Shown one piece after another: positions 26,801 through 41,800 of a DNA stretch of 64,000 nucleotides. Source of the stretch: Mactra quadrangularis. Taxonomy: Eukaryota > Mollusca > Bivalvia > Venerida > Mactridae. Numbering within the stretch: position 1 is the first letter of the stretch; each line of letters opens with the position of its first letter. The notes beneath the pieces are model-generated. The model made no database searches and was not told where the DNA came from. It was given only the letters and a program-made list of their open reading frames with translations. The DNA lies in assembly GCA_025267735.1 (NCBI GenBank), contig CM046304.1, forward strand, positions 7,130,001-7,194,000, written 5' to 3'. The position numbers and the translations under genes were made by a program.

Positions 26801-29800
26801 ACTTAATAAGTGTGTATCTTGTTTTTATTAACAAAACTGTACTGTTTGAATACTAATGTGACAGAAGTGTATTACAACACTTATACTATCTTGCCTTAAT
26901 TAAAGTTAGCTTTCTATTGTGATGTGGTTCATTGTCTGCTTAGGGATCAAAATGTCCTGGGTTTGATTCCAGTTTAGTCCATTGAATTTTACCATGTCTC
27001 CTTAATGGTATTTCAATATGTATTCTCTTACCTAAAGTGAAAGCCTGTCAGGCTAGCTCAGCTTGTAGCATGTAATTCTAGTGATCAAGGGATGGTTGGT
27101 TTGATTCCTGGGCAGAGCAGGGCATATTAAGTAAATCAGTTAAAATAACAGATCTAACCCAGCTGGCACTAGACGTTGTCACGACGTTGCCTCAACGTTG
27201 TACCCTGACGTTGAAAAGACGTTGAAAAATGGTTGAAAATGAAAGTTTTTTAGACGTCAGAATCTGACGTCTATACAACGTCAGAGTCTGACCAAAATAC
27301 AACCATTTTTCAACGCAAATGCAACCATCTACAACCATTTTTCAACGCAAATGCAACCTTTTTTCAACGCATATGCAACCTTTTTTCAACGCATATGCAA
27401 CCAATTATCAACATCGTTGACTGGGATTAATATCATTTCCAAAAAAAAATTAACAAACAAAAAAATGAAGTAATGTTAACTACAACAAACACTAAGTTAT
27501 AGCCGCAACAAAATGTTATACAATTATTTGATTAAGTAGAAAAGCTCTATATAATTTAAGTGTATCAAAACTAGTCTGTCAATAAGAGGGAAAAATCCAT
27601 AAATCTAAACTTCTAAAAAGTGTGCAGATTAAAATAATAAAACAAAACTTAATTAAAAAGTGAAGTATGTAAGGAAGGATACCACATGAGATTAAGTATG
27701 GCTGTCTCCAATAACCCAATCCTTGCTGTTCACCATAAGCTTCCAAAAGTCACGTCCTATACTGTTGATGAATAGAGCCAAACCCGTAAACTAACAGAGC
27801 CGCACTATTTAAATACAAGGTGTGGCCAAATTAGGTTACGAATACACTCTGAATACGGGGCTACTGCACTTTACCGGTACGCAGTTATTCACTGGAAGTA
27901 GAAATATATCCCTGACCTAACACTTTCTGATTAAAAAGGTAAGTGATCTGATTTTAATTTCATGATATTTTCTGTCTTATCGGGCAGTAGCCCCCGAACC
28001 CCCGCTTTTTACATTCATTGTCAGTACCGACTCAATGAAGAATGCAAAATAACACAAGCCCAGAAGGCGCATACTGGAAAAGTGCATTCTAGCCCTGAAT
28101 ACTCCATTTCTTCCAGGGAATTAGATCTAATTTCTTCTGAATCTGATCCTCATACAGCCAAGTTCCCACCATCTCCAAATCCAAAATAATTCCTCCTCCA
28201 TAGGAAAAAAATCCTAGTGTCTTTTTACTCCTCAGATCCAATCCAACCCAGAATAGATATTAATGTAGACAATCCTAACATATAGACCTAATCCAGCCTA
28301 AAAACCAGGTTATTCAAACCCAAAGTCACAGTTAGATGCAAAGTCGCGAAATCTGATGACAATACGATAAAATGGCTATAGACTTAGTGCGAATTGTTTT
28401 AAATAAGTTGAGAGTCGAACAAAAAATGAACAATCGTTACTCCTTTGTGGTAGCTGAAGTATTGTACGTTAAGGTGAATATTAAGCGTGCTAACTTCAAG
28501 CGTTCTATGACTTCAACCTTGTTGATCGTCTTGGCGGTTATTTCAACTTTACAGAGCTGCTCGATCTAAAACTAGTGGGAGTTTCGCATTTACATATTTC
28601 TTATAATTCAACAATTCGGTGATATTTAAACTATTATAATGACTCTACCGTACAAATAAAATTGAATCAGTATATTACTTTATGAAAATGAATTTGGGAA
28701 ACGTTTGCAAGGTTCGATCTACGATAACAGCCGCAACTTCGACTTCTATCAAAGGGGCGCAATCCTTGTTACAAAACTGTTTTTCTGACGGAGTTGTCTT
28801 TCTTCTTGACAATATCGGAAAATTAATGGAATTTGTTTGTTTTAAAGATAGATTAAACTATTAATAAAATGAAGTTTTATTGAACTTATCAGTATATTTT
28901 CTAGTCACATAGAAAAAAACTTTCCCGACCAACTTTCAACGTCGTTTCAACGTCGGTTGTCGACGTTGTCTAGACGTCATGTTTTAACGTTGAAACAACG
29001 ATGTATTTTAGTCGCCGACGTCGCGACCAAAATTCAACGTTGTTTCAACGTTGAAACGACGTCGGGTGCCTGCTGGGAATGATCAAGGGATGGTTGGTTT
29101 GATTCCTGGGCAGAGCAGGGCATATTAAGTAAATCAGTTAAAATAACAGATCTAATGATCAGGGGATGGTGGGTTTGATTCCTGGGCAGGGCAGGGCATA
29201 CTTAGTAAATCAGTTAAAATAACTGATCTAGTGAACAATTGATAACCATTAAAAAGGACAGACACTGAAGAAATGTTAATGTGTTCAATGATAATATCCT
29301 GAACTCAAAATATTGAGATTTTTCACCTGTGTTTATGGTTACAAAAAACTTTACATGCACATTATTGCTAAAAACTACCCAGTACAAAAAAATTTAAAAA
29401 ATTGTAAAAAAGATCCAATTGTTTTCCATACTCATGCTTCTCCTTGTTATGGTACATGTTAATTTGTTTGTCCTGCGGGTAAAAAAACATGAAATTAAAT
29501 TTCAGATGACATCTATATTGTTATTTCTTCAGTATCACTGTTGGACCAAATGTTTTAATAATTTGTTTATTTACAAAACTAATAACTATTTTGTTTACTG
29601 TTTATTCTCTCTTTACTTTATTTCAAGGAAATTGCCTTGGTTTGTAAATTTGTTCTTTTTTAGTTTTAATTCTCATTAATTTGTAAGTAGTATGCATGTT
29701 CTCTGTAAATATCCCCCTCCCCCCTCCCCAAACAAGAAATTCTTGAAGCCAGATCGAAGCATCCTGGAAAGCTCAAAATGATACAATGCTTGCATGTAAC

Positions 29801-32800
29801 AAAAAAGCATGCATAGTTTTATCCCTATTCAAAATAAAATACAAATATATATTATTATTGACCAAAACACATTTAAAAGTGCATTTTTTTGTAAATTAGC
29901 ATATTTTTTCTGCATCTTTATGTCACAGTAAATAAGTTAATTTTTCGTCATTTATAGGAAAAGTGCTATATCATACTCTAAAATGCAGAAAAAAATAAAT
30001 TGGCATTGATATGTTCACAATAAAATATCTTAAGCCCTTACTATAGTGGGAGTATTAAAGAGATCTTGCATACTTGTTAAAATTATTATATTTTTAAACA
30101 GAATTCTCACAATACTAACTTAGATCATAATGTTTGCTCTTTGTATTTCTACATCTCTTTATCTCATGTTTTATTTGGACATGAAATGTTATTTATAATA
30201 GGCTAAATACTTAACTGGTTACTATGCCGGCACTGATCTATTTTATATCTAGAAATAAAGCTGGAGTCACATTATAATCATTTGATTTTGATTCACTTAT
30301 CATGAATGTATGCTTATATTCTTATACATTTTGTATTGCAATAAAAAGTGCTTGAATGATCTACTGCAGAAATTATTAAAAAACCCATTTTAACTCATTC
30401 CAGAAGATTTTGCTATATACCAGTAATGACATTGATGATTTGTCTTTTAACCATCTGTCTTATAAACCATTGATATAAACCATGAATTTTATCTGACTTC
30501 TTCTAAATGGTAAATGTAAGCAGGTGATATATGAGATAGATCAGGTATTTTAGTTGTTGCAAATACATTTCTTTATGAATTTTCCTTAGTCTGTAATTGG
30601 GAATGGAACTGGTTTCAGGAAGCGGTTTTATGGCATAAGCCACAGGCATTTTCCATAATAAATATAATAATTTATCATGGAGAAACTCGCAACTAATTGG
30701 ACTTTGGAAAAACTACCACTTTAGGAGTAATATAGATTTTACTCATGTATAATTATAGTGCTTTTGACTCAGAACTTTGCTTGTCACCTATGTTTTATAG
30801 TATAGTTTGAATAGAAACTATCTAAACATGATTACACAGACTCTCTTTTATTACTTGCTATAATGTAGACAATTTAATCTAGATTAAATTTTACTTATTC
30901 TGTTAGTTAGACTATTGGTCTGGGGACAGTATTATCAAGTGTCATACGACCGTATTTAGTCGTAAATCCTTCTATGATGTATTGTTAAATTATTGTAAGA
31001 TTTTTCATAATATGCTGCCCTGGTGGATAACAAGGGGAACTAATTCAATAAATATCATAACTTACTATAAGTACCATGGTCACTGAATTAGCTCCCTTTA
31101 CTACTAACCATTTTAAATGCATTGGATATGTTATTGTCTCGATTACCTTCCCCTTACCACTATTGTTATTGGGTCAGGCAAAGGGTATTAATGGCTGATC
31201 TCTTAGTTATTCTTGAGATAAATAATTTTTTCATGTATGTTTTCTTAATTTTGTGTGATAATTTGCTGAGGATAGTAACTTTAGTCGGAGTTTGGTACTA
31301 TATAGGTCATTTGAAGTCAATTTTTCTGATTGGACATATATTTAGTGAACGATTATGTCTTGAAGTGAACACAATTTGGACGTGGAATAGTCTCATTAGA
31401 ATTTCGGATACTTTATTTGGCATAAATGTACCTAAACAACTAAATAAAAGAATTCAATGTAATTCTTGTACAATGATCCTTTGATTTAAGCCTGTGTTGT
31501 GAGAAATGTTTATTAGATAACATAATTATCCAATACCTAATTCATTACATCAGGTGTGGCCATTATCATGCTTTGTCTGATGTACTTTTATCTGTCAAAG
31601 TATGACTGGGAACCAGACAAGATATTTTATGTCATACTGTGTACATGGTCTAGTTCCTGTTGAGCCACATTTTATTTTTTAATGTTATGATCAACTGTAA
31701 GTATTAAAAATGTGACATATTTTATTTGATTCCTTCATGCTGTGGTTGAATTGAAGACCAATAAGGTTTTGTATACAGTTAAGTTCTTCTTTATTAAAGA
31801 CCACCTTGGTTTATTGCAAAATTATGTTATTTGTACTAAATGCTTAACTGTAGGAAAGAGTTCCCTATATTAAGACCATTTGGATATTAAGACTGTCGAT
31901 TTTGGAGGTTGTAATAGTGAAACTGTACTTTAAAATTACTATGGGATGATCTGTCAGTTACATGTTTTTACATTTTAAGTAATTTCTCTATTTCAATAGG
32001 TTGGTGAAACACTTGAGAAAAGATTGACTAAAGTAGCAGAACAACATCATGTTAGTAAATGGATTGATTCTAATCAAACACAGGTAAAATATACTCTAAT
32101 TTCTTCTATGTGAATTGTGATTCTGTGAAGAACTTTTGGAAGTGTTTGCATAGGCGGATTTCCAGTTACGGGGGGGGGGGGGGGGGGGGAGGGGAATTTC
32201 AAGTTACGGGGGGCGGAAAATGAACAAGCAGACTGGGTGTCTAGGGGCCGTATTCAAGGGCCCACTATGGGTTCTAGACAAAGCCTTGACCTGGGGTTCA
32301 GATTGCTGCGACCCTAAAGCTCATTTCTAAGGGATTCATGCACATTTACAGAACCTATCCGTTTCCAGGGTATACAATAAAAGCACCTAGATATACATGT
32401 ATATCATATAATGTTTACAGCCTTTGGATCACGTTAAAATGTTACAAATACTTAGAAGGTATTGTCCTTGAATTATTATACTTTATGTCATTGTATTAGC
32501 GTAGTTCCAGTCTTGTTATTTATTGCACGCATAGCGTGCGAAAATTTTTGACATTTATATTTATACATTATAAAAAACCCTTTGCTTAGGCAATTTTAGG
32601 GGGGCGTACACCGGGTCCGCCCCCCCCCCCCCTTGGATCCGCCTATGGTTTGTATGTTGATGATTTTAAATTCTCATTGCCTATAAACTGATGTCAATGC
32701 AACATATTTTTTTATTATTTTTCTACACCCAGGTTTAAGCCATGTTTCCTGACAATTTATTTCATTTTCAGAACCATGCTATCAGATTATTTTCTGCTGC

Positions 32801-35800
32801 AGCAAAGGATGACCTGTCAACTATACATGAATTAAATGATGCTTGTTACCAAGATAAGGTAACTTTAACATAATTGATTAATTTATGCAACACAGAGTTA
32901 CTTCCCTTTTCATTTAAAGCAATATATTATATTTCTTTCTTGAAATCACATTTAGAGTTTGACTTCAATATAAGTCACTTTTGAGCTGGAACCAAATCCT
33001 CTATATCTCTCTATAATATACTATTAAATAGACAAAAGAAACTGGACACTTACATTTTGAGTACTATTTTTATAATTAGTAAACCTTTTGAAACGAAATT
33101 TACACACGAGTTAGATATCATGTATCACTAATTTTGCGACTTAACACTCAACCGATTTCAATCTATAACGCTTTTGTTGAAAACACGTTTTCCTCGAGCA
33201 CGTCGAGAAAATAAACATGTCATTGTGATGACGTTGATTTTCGACTAGACTTTCAACTTGACAATTGAAAAATCAAAATAATTTCATTGCTTTATCCTTA
33301 TGAAATATGCAAAAGTTAAATGAAACTGATCATATCCGAGGTCTGGTGCTCTTCTTGGTGTCCGGGCAAAGCATAGTAGACGTTGCTCGTACATTGAACT
33401 TCAATTTTAAGACTAAAATGAATATCAGTGAGCTGTTTGACACGGCGCGGTCCATAAAGACAAAGCTATGTCTGGTCGACCAAAAGTTACGCACGTCAGA
33501 ACTGACGGAGCTATAACGTTGGCTCACGTCCGTAATCCGTTCCGAATGGCAATTGCAACAGCTCAACAATATGGGATATCATACAAGATGGTACGACAAT
33601 GTCTTAAAAATAATGCTCGATCCATATGTCATATACGTTCATACTTTGGACAGAAGCTTCATCGGCCACATAGGCGGGTGCGAATATTGTTTTCGCGACG
33701 TCATTTGCGTTATTAATAGCAATCTTGACGCGCACGAATATGTTGACCAAATTTTAAAACCTGTTCTAAAGCCATTTAATGCATGAAATGGATAGGCTGT
33801 GCTCATGCATTGCGTTGTTGTAGGAATGGGGACGGCTTCCAAATGCCGATGTTTAAAAGTATGTGCGGTCAATGTGTCAACGTGTGGCCACTTTAAGATG
33901 TCAGACACTAAGAATGGCAATTTGACTTTATACTACTCAGCAAAATTGAACAGAATTTATCTTTTAAATCAAAATCATCTATTGCGATTGATTTGCAGCT
34001 TTTAAAAAAGCATTTCTTGTGTTCAATAGGCGTTAAAAAAATACCTTGTACAATGAACGTATTTTCAAATTATATTGTTATAAATGTAAAGTTAAAACGT
34101 TCCCTTTCATTTGATACCAAATTTATATAGAGTTTCCTCTTCTTAAACATAAATGTTTAGGTTTATACAAATGTCCAGTTTCTTTTGTCTATTAGTATAT
34201 ATTAAGGGTTTAACAGAAAACTGTTTTAACTTTTCTTTGGACCATTAGATTTTGATTAATTACAATGTGATAATTACAATTTACTAATAGTCGTATGGCA
34301 CATTTACCTCACCATAAAACAGATTGAATATAATTTAAAGTTAAAGTGCAGTTAAAAGTCTGCTTCCATAATACATGTTCAACCAACTTTACAATTTTGT
34401 ATGATAATTTCTGATCATTGAAATCCCCTTGAAGCAGATGATTCCTCACAGTACTCGTTTACACTAGGGTGAAGGGATACAATTGTTAATTTATTTTTTG
34501 CTTTAGGAAATTGGCTGTGGTTCTAGTGGGGTTCAAACCCAGAACCTGTCTATCCCTAAGCACACATTCTACCACTGCTCTTACTTAACCTTTCAGTCTA
34601 TGAGGGTTCATTGTTTAAACAATGTATCACTATACAGTTATGTTGCGAATATCAATAAAACAGTTTTTAGGGATAACTCTTACTCATTAAGTATTGTTTT
34701 TGTCCGTTGTTTCTTTTAGATCAACAATGTTTTGTACCTGTAATTTATTTTTGATTTTAGAATGGTTACACAGCTTTGACTAGAGCTATTGTATTTAACA
34801 GATATAAGGCTGCTGAAAAATTGATCATACATAGACCAGCACTTAGGAAAATAGGGGATAATGTAAGTATAAAAATTATTTCAAAATTTAAAAGTTAACT
34901 TATTTGCTTATTTATGAAATTCAATGTACAGTAGATTTGCTTGTTTTGTGTTTGTTTGTTTGTTTTTGTGTTGTCAGTGAGATTAAACTAGCGTATTCAT
35001 CATCATAAGAAATCATGAAGAGTTTACTCAGAGAGTGAACAGGAAAGATACAGGAGTTTTTAACTTAAATCTACTGATTGAGGAGTTGGGGGTTAGATTC
35101 CTGAGTGGGAAAAACTTTCATGAAGCTTGGTCATGAAATAATTACTGTGGCCATTCTTCCTACCTCTGATTCTTAATCATGTAGGGCAGTTGTCAGTCTT
35201 TGACTGAAGTATGCGCCTATTACCTGGTTAGCAGCTAAATCCATAGATTTAGCCTTGCCAGGAACATAGAGCAAGTTGACTGACTCTCTCACTATGAACT
35301 GTACAATATGTTGCTACGATGTTCACCCTAACAAATAAAAACTGCCATAAATAGTTACCAAATTGTGTGATCCTATTGTAGATGAGTCCAGCATATCACT
35401 GATACATAAACAAAGATAAATTATAAATATTACTTTGTTTTTCAGTATAACAGATATCCATTACATTATGCATATGCATTACCATGGCAACAAGGTGAAA
35501 AATTTGTTAATTTGATAATTGGTAACGAGGGATCTGAGATTGATAGTAGAGTGGATAAAGTAAGTGTCCCCTTTTATCCCTTTGTGTCTAAGCCACTTTT
35601 TACTTTTTTATCTATAGTTTAACCAACACAATTTGCTCTACCATACCTGTTTGTCCAATGAAATTATCTTCCAGTATAGTGAAATGGATAAAAGATGTGG
35701 TACCATTGGTTATATGTAATGAACAGGTGCATACCATGGAGAGTAGCTGCTGACTATTTACTCTGTTTTATAGGTGACTCACTATGCTAATTGATTATAC

Positions 35801-38800
35801 ATTCATCCTGGTATGTTACTGGCAGTATGACTGCACAGTGAATACGTTCTGGTTTTACTTCAAACAAAAATGAACCCAGTAAAGTGCCAAATTTCTTTTT
35901 AGAGATACTTCTTGGTTTACTAACAAGGGTTTCTTTCTAGAATAACATTTTATTTGGACCTAAAAAAATGCAAGGTTGCATGTAGGAATAGACAGTATGA
36001 GGAAAATATACACTTCGATCTCAGTCCAAGTTGATGAATGGGCTGAAAGTTCTTGTTCACTATCGGACCTGATGGGATGTGCCGACAGGTAGACTCTTCC
36101 AAATCATAACAATGCAAATTAAAAGGTGGTAACCTTTATGTGAAAATGGCAATGTACTTAATATAATGGTAAACACTGCTCTCCAAAAGTTCCTATACAA
36201 TGCTTTTATAGCTACTCTAATATTATTTCCATGTTCACTTTTAAAGAATCGTTAATATAAGGGTTGTCACAATATAAAGGTATACCGGTATATTGCAATA
36301 TGCAGCTGTGGCAATACGTACCGCACTACTTATTTAATGTACTATTTATTAGTGATATGTTTACTTTCATAGGAAAATTCTTTCCTTCCCAAAATGAAAA
36401 TAGGGAAACATCAGTGTTCCATGGTTAATTCGATGAAAGCTTAAGTTAAAAAAATTTGGGCGCATTCACAATGTTCACATTACTCTAAAATGCCCAGCTT
36501 TTTCAGTCCAGTCTGCTACAGGCACTTTCCCTACAAAATCCTATAACATACTTCAATACTGAACAGTTGAATAAGTTCTTTAAGACATAAGTATTATGCA
36601 GCCGTGTCTTTGGTTTGCAAACAGTATATATCATGGTATGTATCACGGTACAGTTCTAGCACATAGCAATATACCGTGATACACTCCTGGCATATCCTGA
36701 CAGCCCTAATTATTATGGTTATTTAACTTATTTATAAAGTATACAATAAAAATACCATTTTAAAAAAATTCATTTCATTTATGAGTTGATGCTATTATTA
36801 TCTTGTTAGCCCCTAAAACTATGGTCAGTGTTACTTGATAACAACGTAAATGCAACAATTTTTGTAATCTCATATCCAAAAGACAAATTCTACTGACTTT
36901 AAAAGCAAAACAAAACAACATATTATAGTCCGACAATAATTATAAACCTCATTCTTGTTTCCAGGGGCTATTAAGATTCTCGAGGATCTTGGTAACCTCT
37001 GGGTATGAGAATGTATTAACCTGAGCTTGACTTTTATATGTAAGAATATAAATAAAACATGGTATTTACTGTCTATTTTTGCTTTGGTTCCCAAATCATT
37101 TATCGTAAGCTTTTGGCAAAAAACACTTATTGAACGATTAATTTTTTTTTTCATAAAATTAAATACTTTGAAACAGTGCCACATTATTACGGACTTACAT
37201 GTTTCCCCATAATCAAATGCGCTAAAATTTAAAGTACAATAACATGCCATGTTTACAAAATTGATTTACAGTCACATAGGTTGTTATAAACACATGTATA
37301 ATCATATACATGCATACGGAAACTCACAATTCAATGTAAGTGAAGAGTGTAATTATTATAATAAGGTAGGTCAAGCACAGGTTAATATTATTGGACCATA
37401 AAATATATTTATCATAGCCTTTTGGAATTCTATACAATGAATTGGAATAATAAATATGTAAAGGATCTTTTGGAGGGCAGTGTATTTTAACATACTTTTA
37501 TTGCAGGATGGTGTTGTTGCTGCTGAGTATGCTAACAGAAGAAATACTAAAGAAATCAGACAAATGTTGTATGATGCTAGAACTTGTGATACATTTGGAA
37601 AGGTAACAAAACATTTTTACATAAGAGATGTGGAATTCTATTGCCCAAGTTGTCCCACTCATACATAAATGTCTGCAGACATGTTATATATTGCCAGTCC
37701 ACTTGTCTGTGGACATTTTATATTTACTAGCAGTAAATATACTAACATAGTAATACTATATAATTTAAATATCTCAATCATATTCAGCATTGAATTATTT
37801 CATTCTGTTATGTATTATTACTTTAATACATGTATGCATTTTTATACGCCCGTTTTGAAAAAACGGTCGTATTATGTTATGCTGTTGTCCGTCTGTCCGT
37901 CTGTCCGTCTGTCCGTCCGTGGACAATTGCTTGTCCGGATGATAACTCAAGAAAGGATGAACCTAGGTTCCTCAAATTTTATGTGTTGATAGCCCTTGGG
38001 TGGAGGAGGTTCCCTATTGATTTTGAGACCCCAGGGTTAAAGGTCAAGGTCACTGGGACTTAAAATAGGTAAAACTTGTCCGGACAATATCTGAACCACC
38101 AATGTACCTAAGTTCACCAAATTTAATGTAAGAGTAGCCCATGTGTCAAAGATGTTCCCTATCGGTTTTGGGGCCCCTGCGTCAAAGGTCAAGGTCACAG
38201 TGGCATCATATGGGAAAAAAACTTGTCCTGACAATAACTTAACAACCAATCTACCTAGGATCACCAAATTTTATGTGAGAGAAGCCCATGTGTCAAGGAT
38301 GTTCCCAATCGATTATGGGGCCCCTGGGTCAAAGGTCAAGGTCACAGGGACATCAAATTGAAAAACCTTGTCCGGACCATAACTCAACAACGCCTGTACC
38401 TAGGTTCACCAAATTTTATGTAAGAGTAGCCCATGTGTCAAAGATGCGCCCTATAGGTTTATGGGGCCCCAGGTTCAAAGGTCAAGGTCACAGGGGCATT
38501 ATATGGAAAAACTTTGTCCGGACAATAAATGAAACACCAATGTACCTAGGTTCACCAAATTTCATGTGAGAGTAGCCCATGTGTCAAGGATATGCACTAT
38601 CGATTTTGGGGCCCCTGGGTCAAAGGTCAAGGTCACAGTGGCATCAAATTGAAAAACATTGTCCGGGTAATAACTCACTAATGACTGTACCTAGGTTCGA
38701 CAAATTTCATGTGAGAGTAGCCCATGTGTCAAGGATGTACCTTATCAGTTTTGGGAAAACAGGGTTAAATTTAAATCTTAAACCAGAAGATATCAAATTA

Positions 38801-41800
38801 CCAAGCTGTGACTTCAAATGTTCTATCAATATGTTTATAAAGTCAAAATGGCAAACAATGAAACACTTGTCCAGACAATAACCACCAATGTACCTAGGTT
38901 CTCCAAATTTTATGTGAGGGTAGCCCTTGGGTAAAGGTTATGCCCTATTGGTTTTGGGGCTCCTGGGTCAAAGGTCAATGTCACAGGGGCATCATATTGA
39001 AAAACCTTGTTTGGACAATAACTCATCAACGACTGTACCTGAGTTCACAAAATTTTATGTGAATGTAGCCCTTGTGTCAAGGATGTTCCCAATAGGTTTC
39101 TGGGCCCCTGGGTCAAAGGTCAAGGTCACAAAGACATCATATGGAAAAACCTTGTCCAGACAATAACTGAACCACCAATGTACCTAGGTTAACTAAATTT
39201 TATGTGAGAGTAGCCCATGTGTCAAAGTTATGCCTTATTGGTTTTGGGGCCCCTGGGTCAAAGGTCAAGGTCACAGGGGCATCATATTGAAAAACATTGT
39301 CCGGGTAATAACTCACTAATGACTGCACCTGAGTTCACCAAATTTCATGTGAGAGTAGCCCATGTGTCAAGGATGTGTCTTATCAGTTTTAGGGAAACAG
39401 GGTCAAGTTTAAACCTTCAACCAGAAGATATCAAATTACCAAGCAGTGACTTCAAATGTTCTATCAATATGTTAATAAAGTCAAAATGGCAAACAATGAA
39501 ACACTTGTCCAGACAATTACTGAACCACCAATGTACCTAGGTTCATCAAATTCTATGTGAGGGTAGCCCTTGTGTCAAGGATATGCCCTATTGGTTTTGG
39601 GGCTCCTGGGTCAAAGGTCAAGGTCACAGGGGCATCATATTGAAAAACCTTGTTTGGACAATTACTCATCAACAACTGTACCTAGGTTCACAAAATTTTA
39701 TGTGAATGTAGCCCTTGTGTCAAGGATGTTCCCAATTGGTTTTTGGGCCCCAGACCCAAAGGTCAAGGTCACAGAGGCATCATATGGAAAAACCTTGTCC
39801 AGACAATAACTGAACAACCAATGTACCTAGGTTCACTAAATTTTACGTGAGAGTAGCGGAAGTGTCAAGGTTATGCTCTATTGGTTTTGGGGCCCCTGGG
39901 TCAAAGGTCAAGGTCACAGGGGCATCATATTGAAAAACATTGTCCGGGTAATTACTCAACAATGACTGTACCTAGGTTCACCAAATTTCATGTGAGAGTA
40001 GCCCATGTGTCAAGGATGTGCCTTATCAGTTTTTGGGAAACAGGGTCAAGTTTAAACCTTCAACCAGAAGATATCAAATTACCAAGCAGTGACTTCAAAT
40101 GTTCTATCAATATGTTAATAAAGTCAAAATGGCAAACAATGAAACACTTGTCCAGACAATAACTGAACAACCAATGTACCTAGGTTCACTAAATTTTATG
40201 TGAGAGTAGCCCATGTGTCATGGTTATGTCCTATTGGTTTTGGGGCCCCTGGGTCAAAGGTCAAGGTCACAGGGGCATCATATTGAAAAACATTGTCCGT
40301 GTAGTAAATCAACAATGACTGCACCTAAGTTCACCAAATTTCATGTGAGAGTAGCCCATGTGTCAAGAATGTTCCCTATTGGTTTTGGGGCCCCTAGGTC
40401 AAGTTTAAACCATCATCCAGAAAATATCAAATTACCAAGCAGTGACTTCAAATGTTCAATCAATATGTTAACAAAGTCAAAATGGCAAACCATGGAAATA
40501 ATGCTATATTTAATAAGTAACATGAATTTAGTTCACCAAATTTTATGTGAGGGTAGCCCATGTGTCGAGGATGTTCCCAATTGGTTTTGGGTCAAAACTG
40601 GGTCAAAGATTGAGGTCACAGGGGCATCATGTGGACAATCCTTGTCCAGACAATAACTTAATATGTAATGTGTTGATAGCTCTTTGGTATTGGATGTTCT
40701 CTTTTGATTTGGAGACCCCAGGGTCAAAAGTCAAGGTCACAGGGACTTAATTCATATTGAAACATTTTCGGGACAGTAACTCAATAATGATTGTACCTAC
40801 ATTGTAGGTTTTCCAAATTTTATTTAAGGGGAGCCTTAATGTCTAGCATATGCCCCTTTGGTTTTAGGTCCCTGGGTTAAAGGTCAAAGTCACAAGAAAA
40901 ATCATGAGGAAAAACCTTGTCCAACAACCAACTTTACCTAAGATCACCAAATTTTATGTATCAATACTCTTTGGGTCAAGGGCGAGAACTTTTGGTTCTG
41001 AGGCCCCAGGGTCAAGATCACTGGAAGTTTGTATGGGAAAACTTTGTGTCGGTGATAACTCAACCATGGCTGTACCTAGGTTCTCAAAATCTTTGCTTTG
41101 GATAGCCCTCCAGTTAAGGATGGGACCTATTCTGAGATCCCAGGGTCATTGGTCAAGGTCACAGGGACTTCATATGAGATAGAACACAGCATGGACTGCA
41201 CACGGGCGTATAATGCCCCGCCCAGCGGAGCTCTTGTTTATCATAGTTTACAGTATTTTTTTTGAGTATTTAACCACTTGATGAGTGCATTTTTATCCTG
41301 CACAAGTTGATTTTTAGATTTCACTTACTCAAGAACAAGAGGAAAAAGCTTGAAATTTCAAAAAAAAATCTAAGTATGAGGCACTGTTAAAGTCTGTTTT
41401 TTCTAAACTGTCAAAGTTTGAATAATTTCATGGTGACTGACTACATGCTATAGCAATATTACAATTGTTAGGCAATGAACATTTTAATACACACAGTCAC
41501 CATGAAATTATTCATATATTGACAGTTTAGAAAAAACGAACTGTAAAAAATATTGGTTTACAAGAAAAGTAAGCACTGTTGCAATTCAACATTAGTTTAG
41601 TCAATACAGGATACTTCTGTTTATGCATGTAAAAATATATGTCTGTAACTGAATCAAAGGGCAATAACATAAATATTATGTTGGTCGGCATAGAAATTGT
41701 AAAATAAGATGTTACACTTGAACTATGTCTTTGTTGAAAATTATAAGAGCATAAAAAGAATGGTTTTAAACTTTGTTGTTAATATTTGAAAAATGAAAGA

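Noticed and set aside
28372..28569. Frames inside the ACGTT-rich element as transposase
   Set aside because: Short and without any catalytic motif that I can recognise.
31122..31484. 120-codon frame in intron 16
   Set aside because: No domain, no splice context and no codon pattern distinguishing it from AT-rich intron.
33639..33920. 93-codon minus-strand frame
   Set aside because: It is antisense to a Tc1 transposase remnant with recognisable plus-strand motifs.
37027..37212. Overlapping frames on both strands in intron 20
   Set aside because: AT-rich chance frames without any supporting signal.
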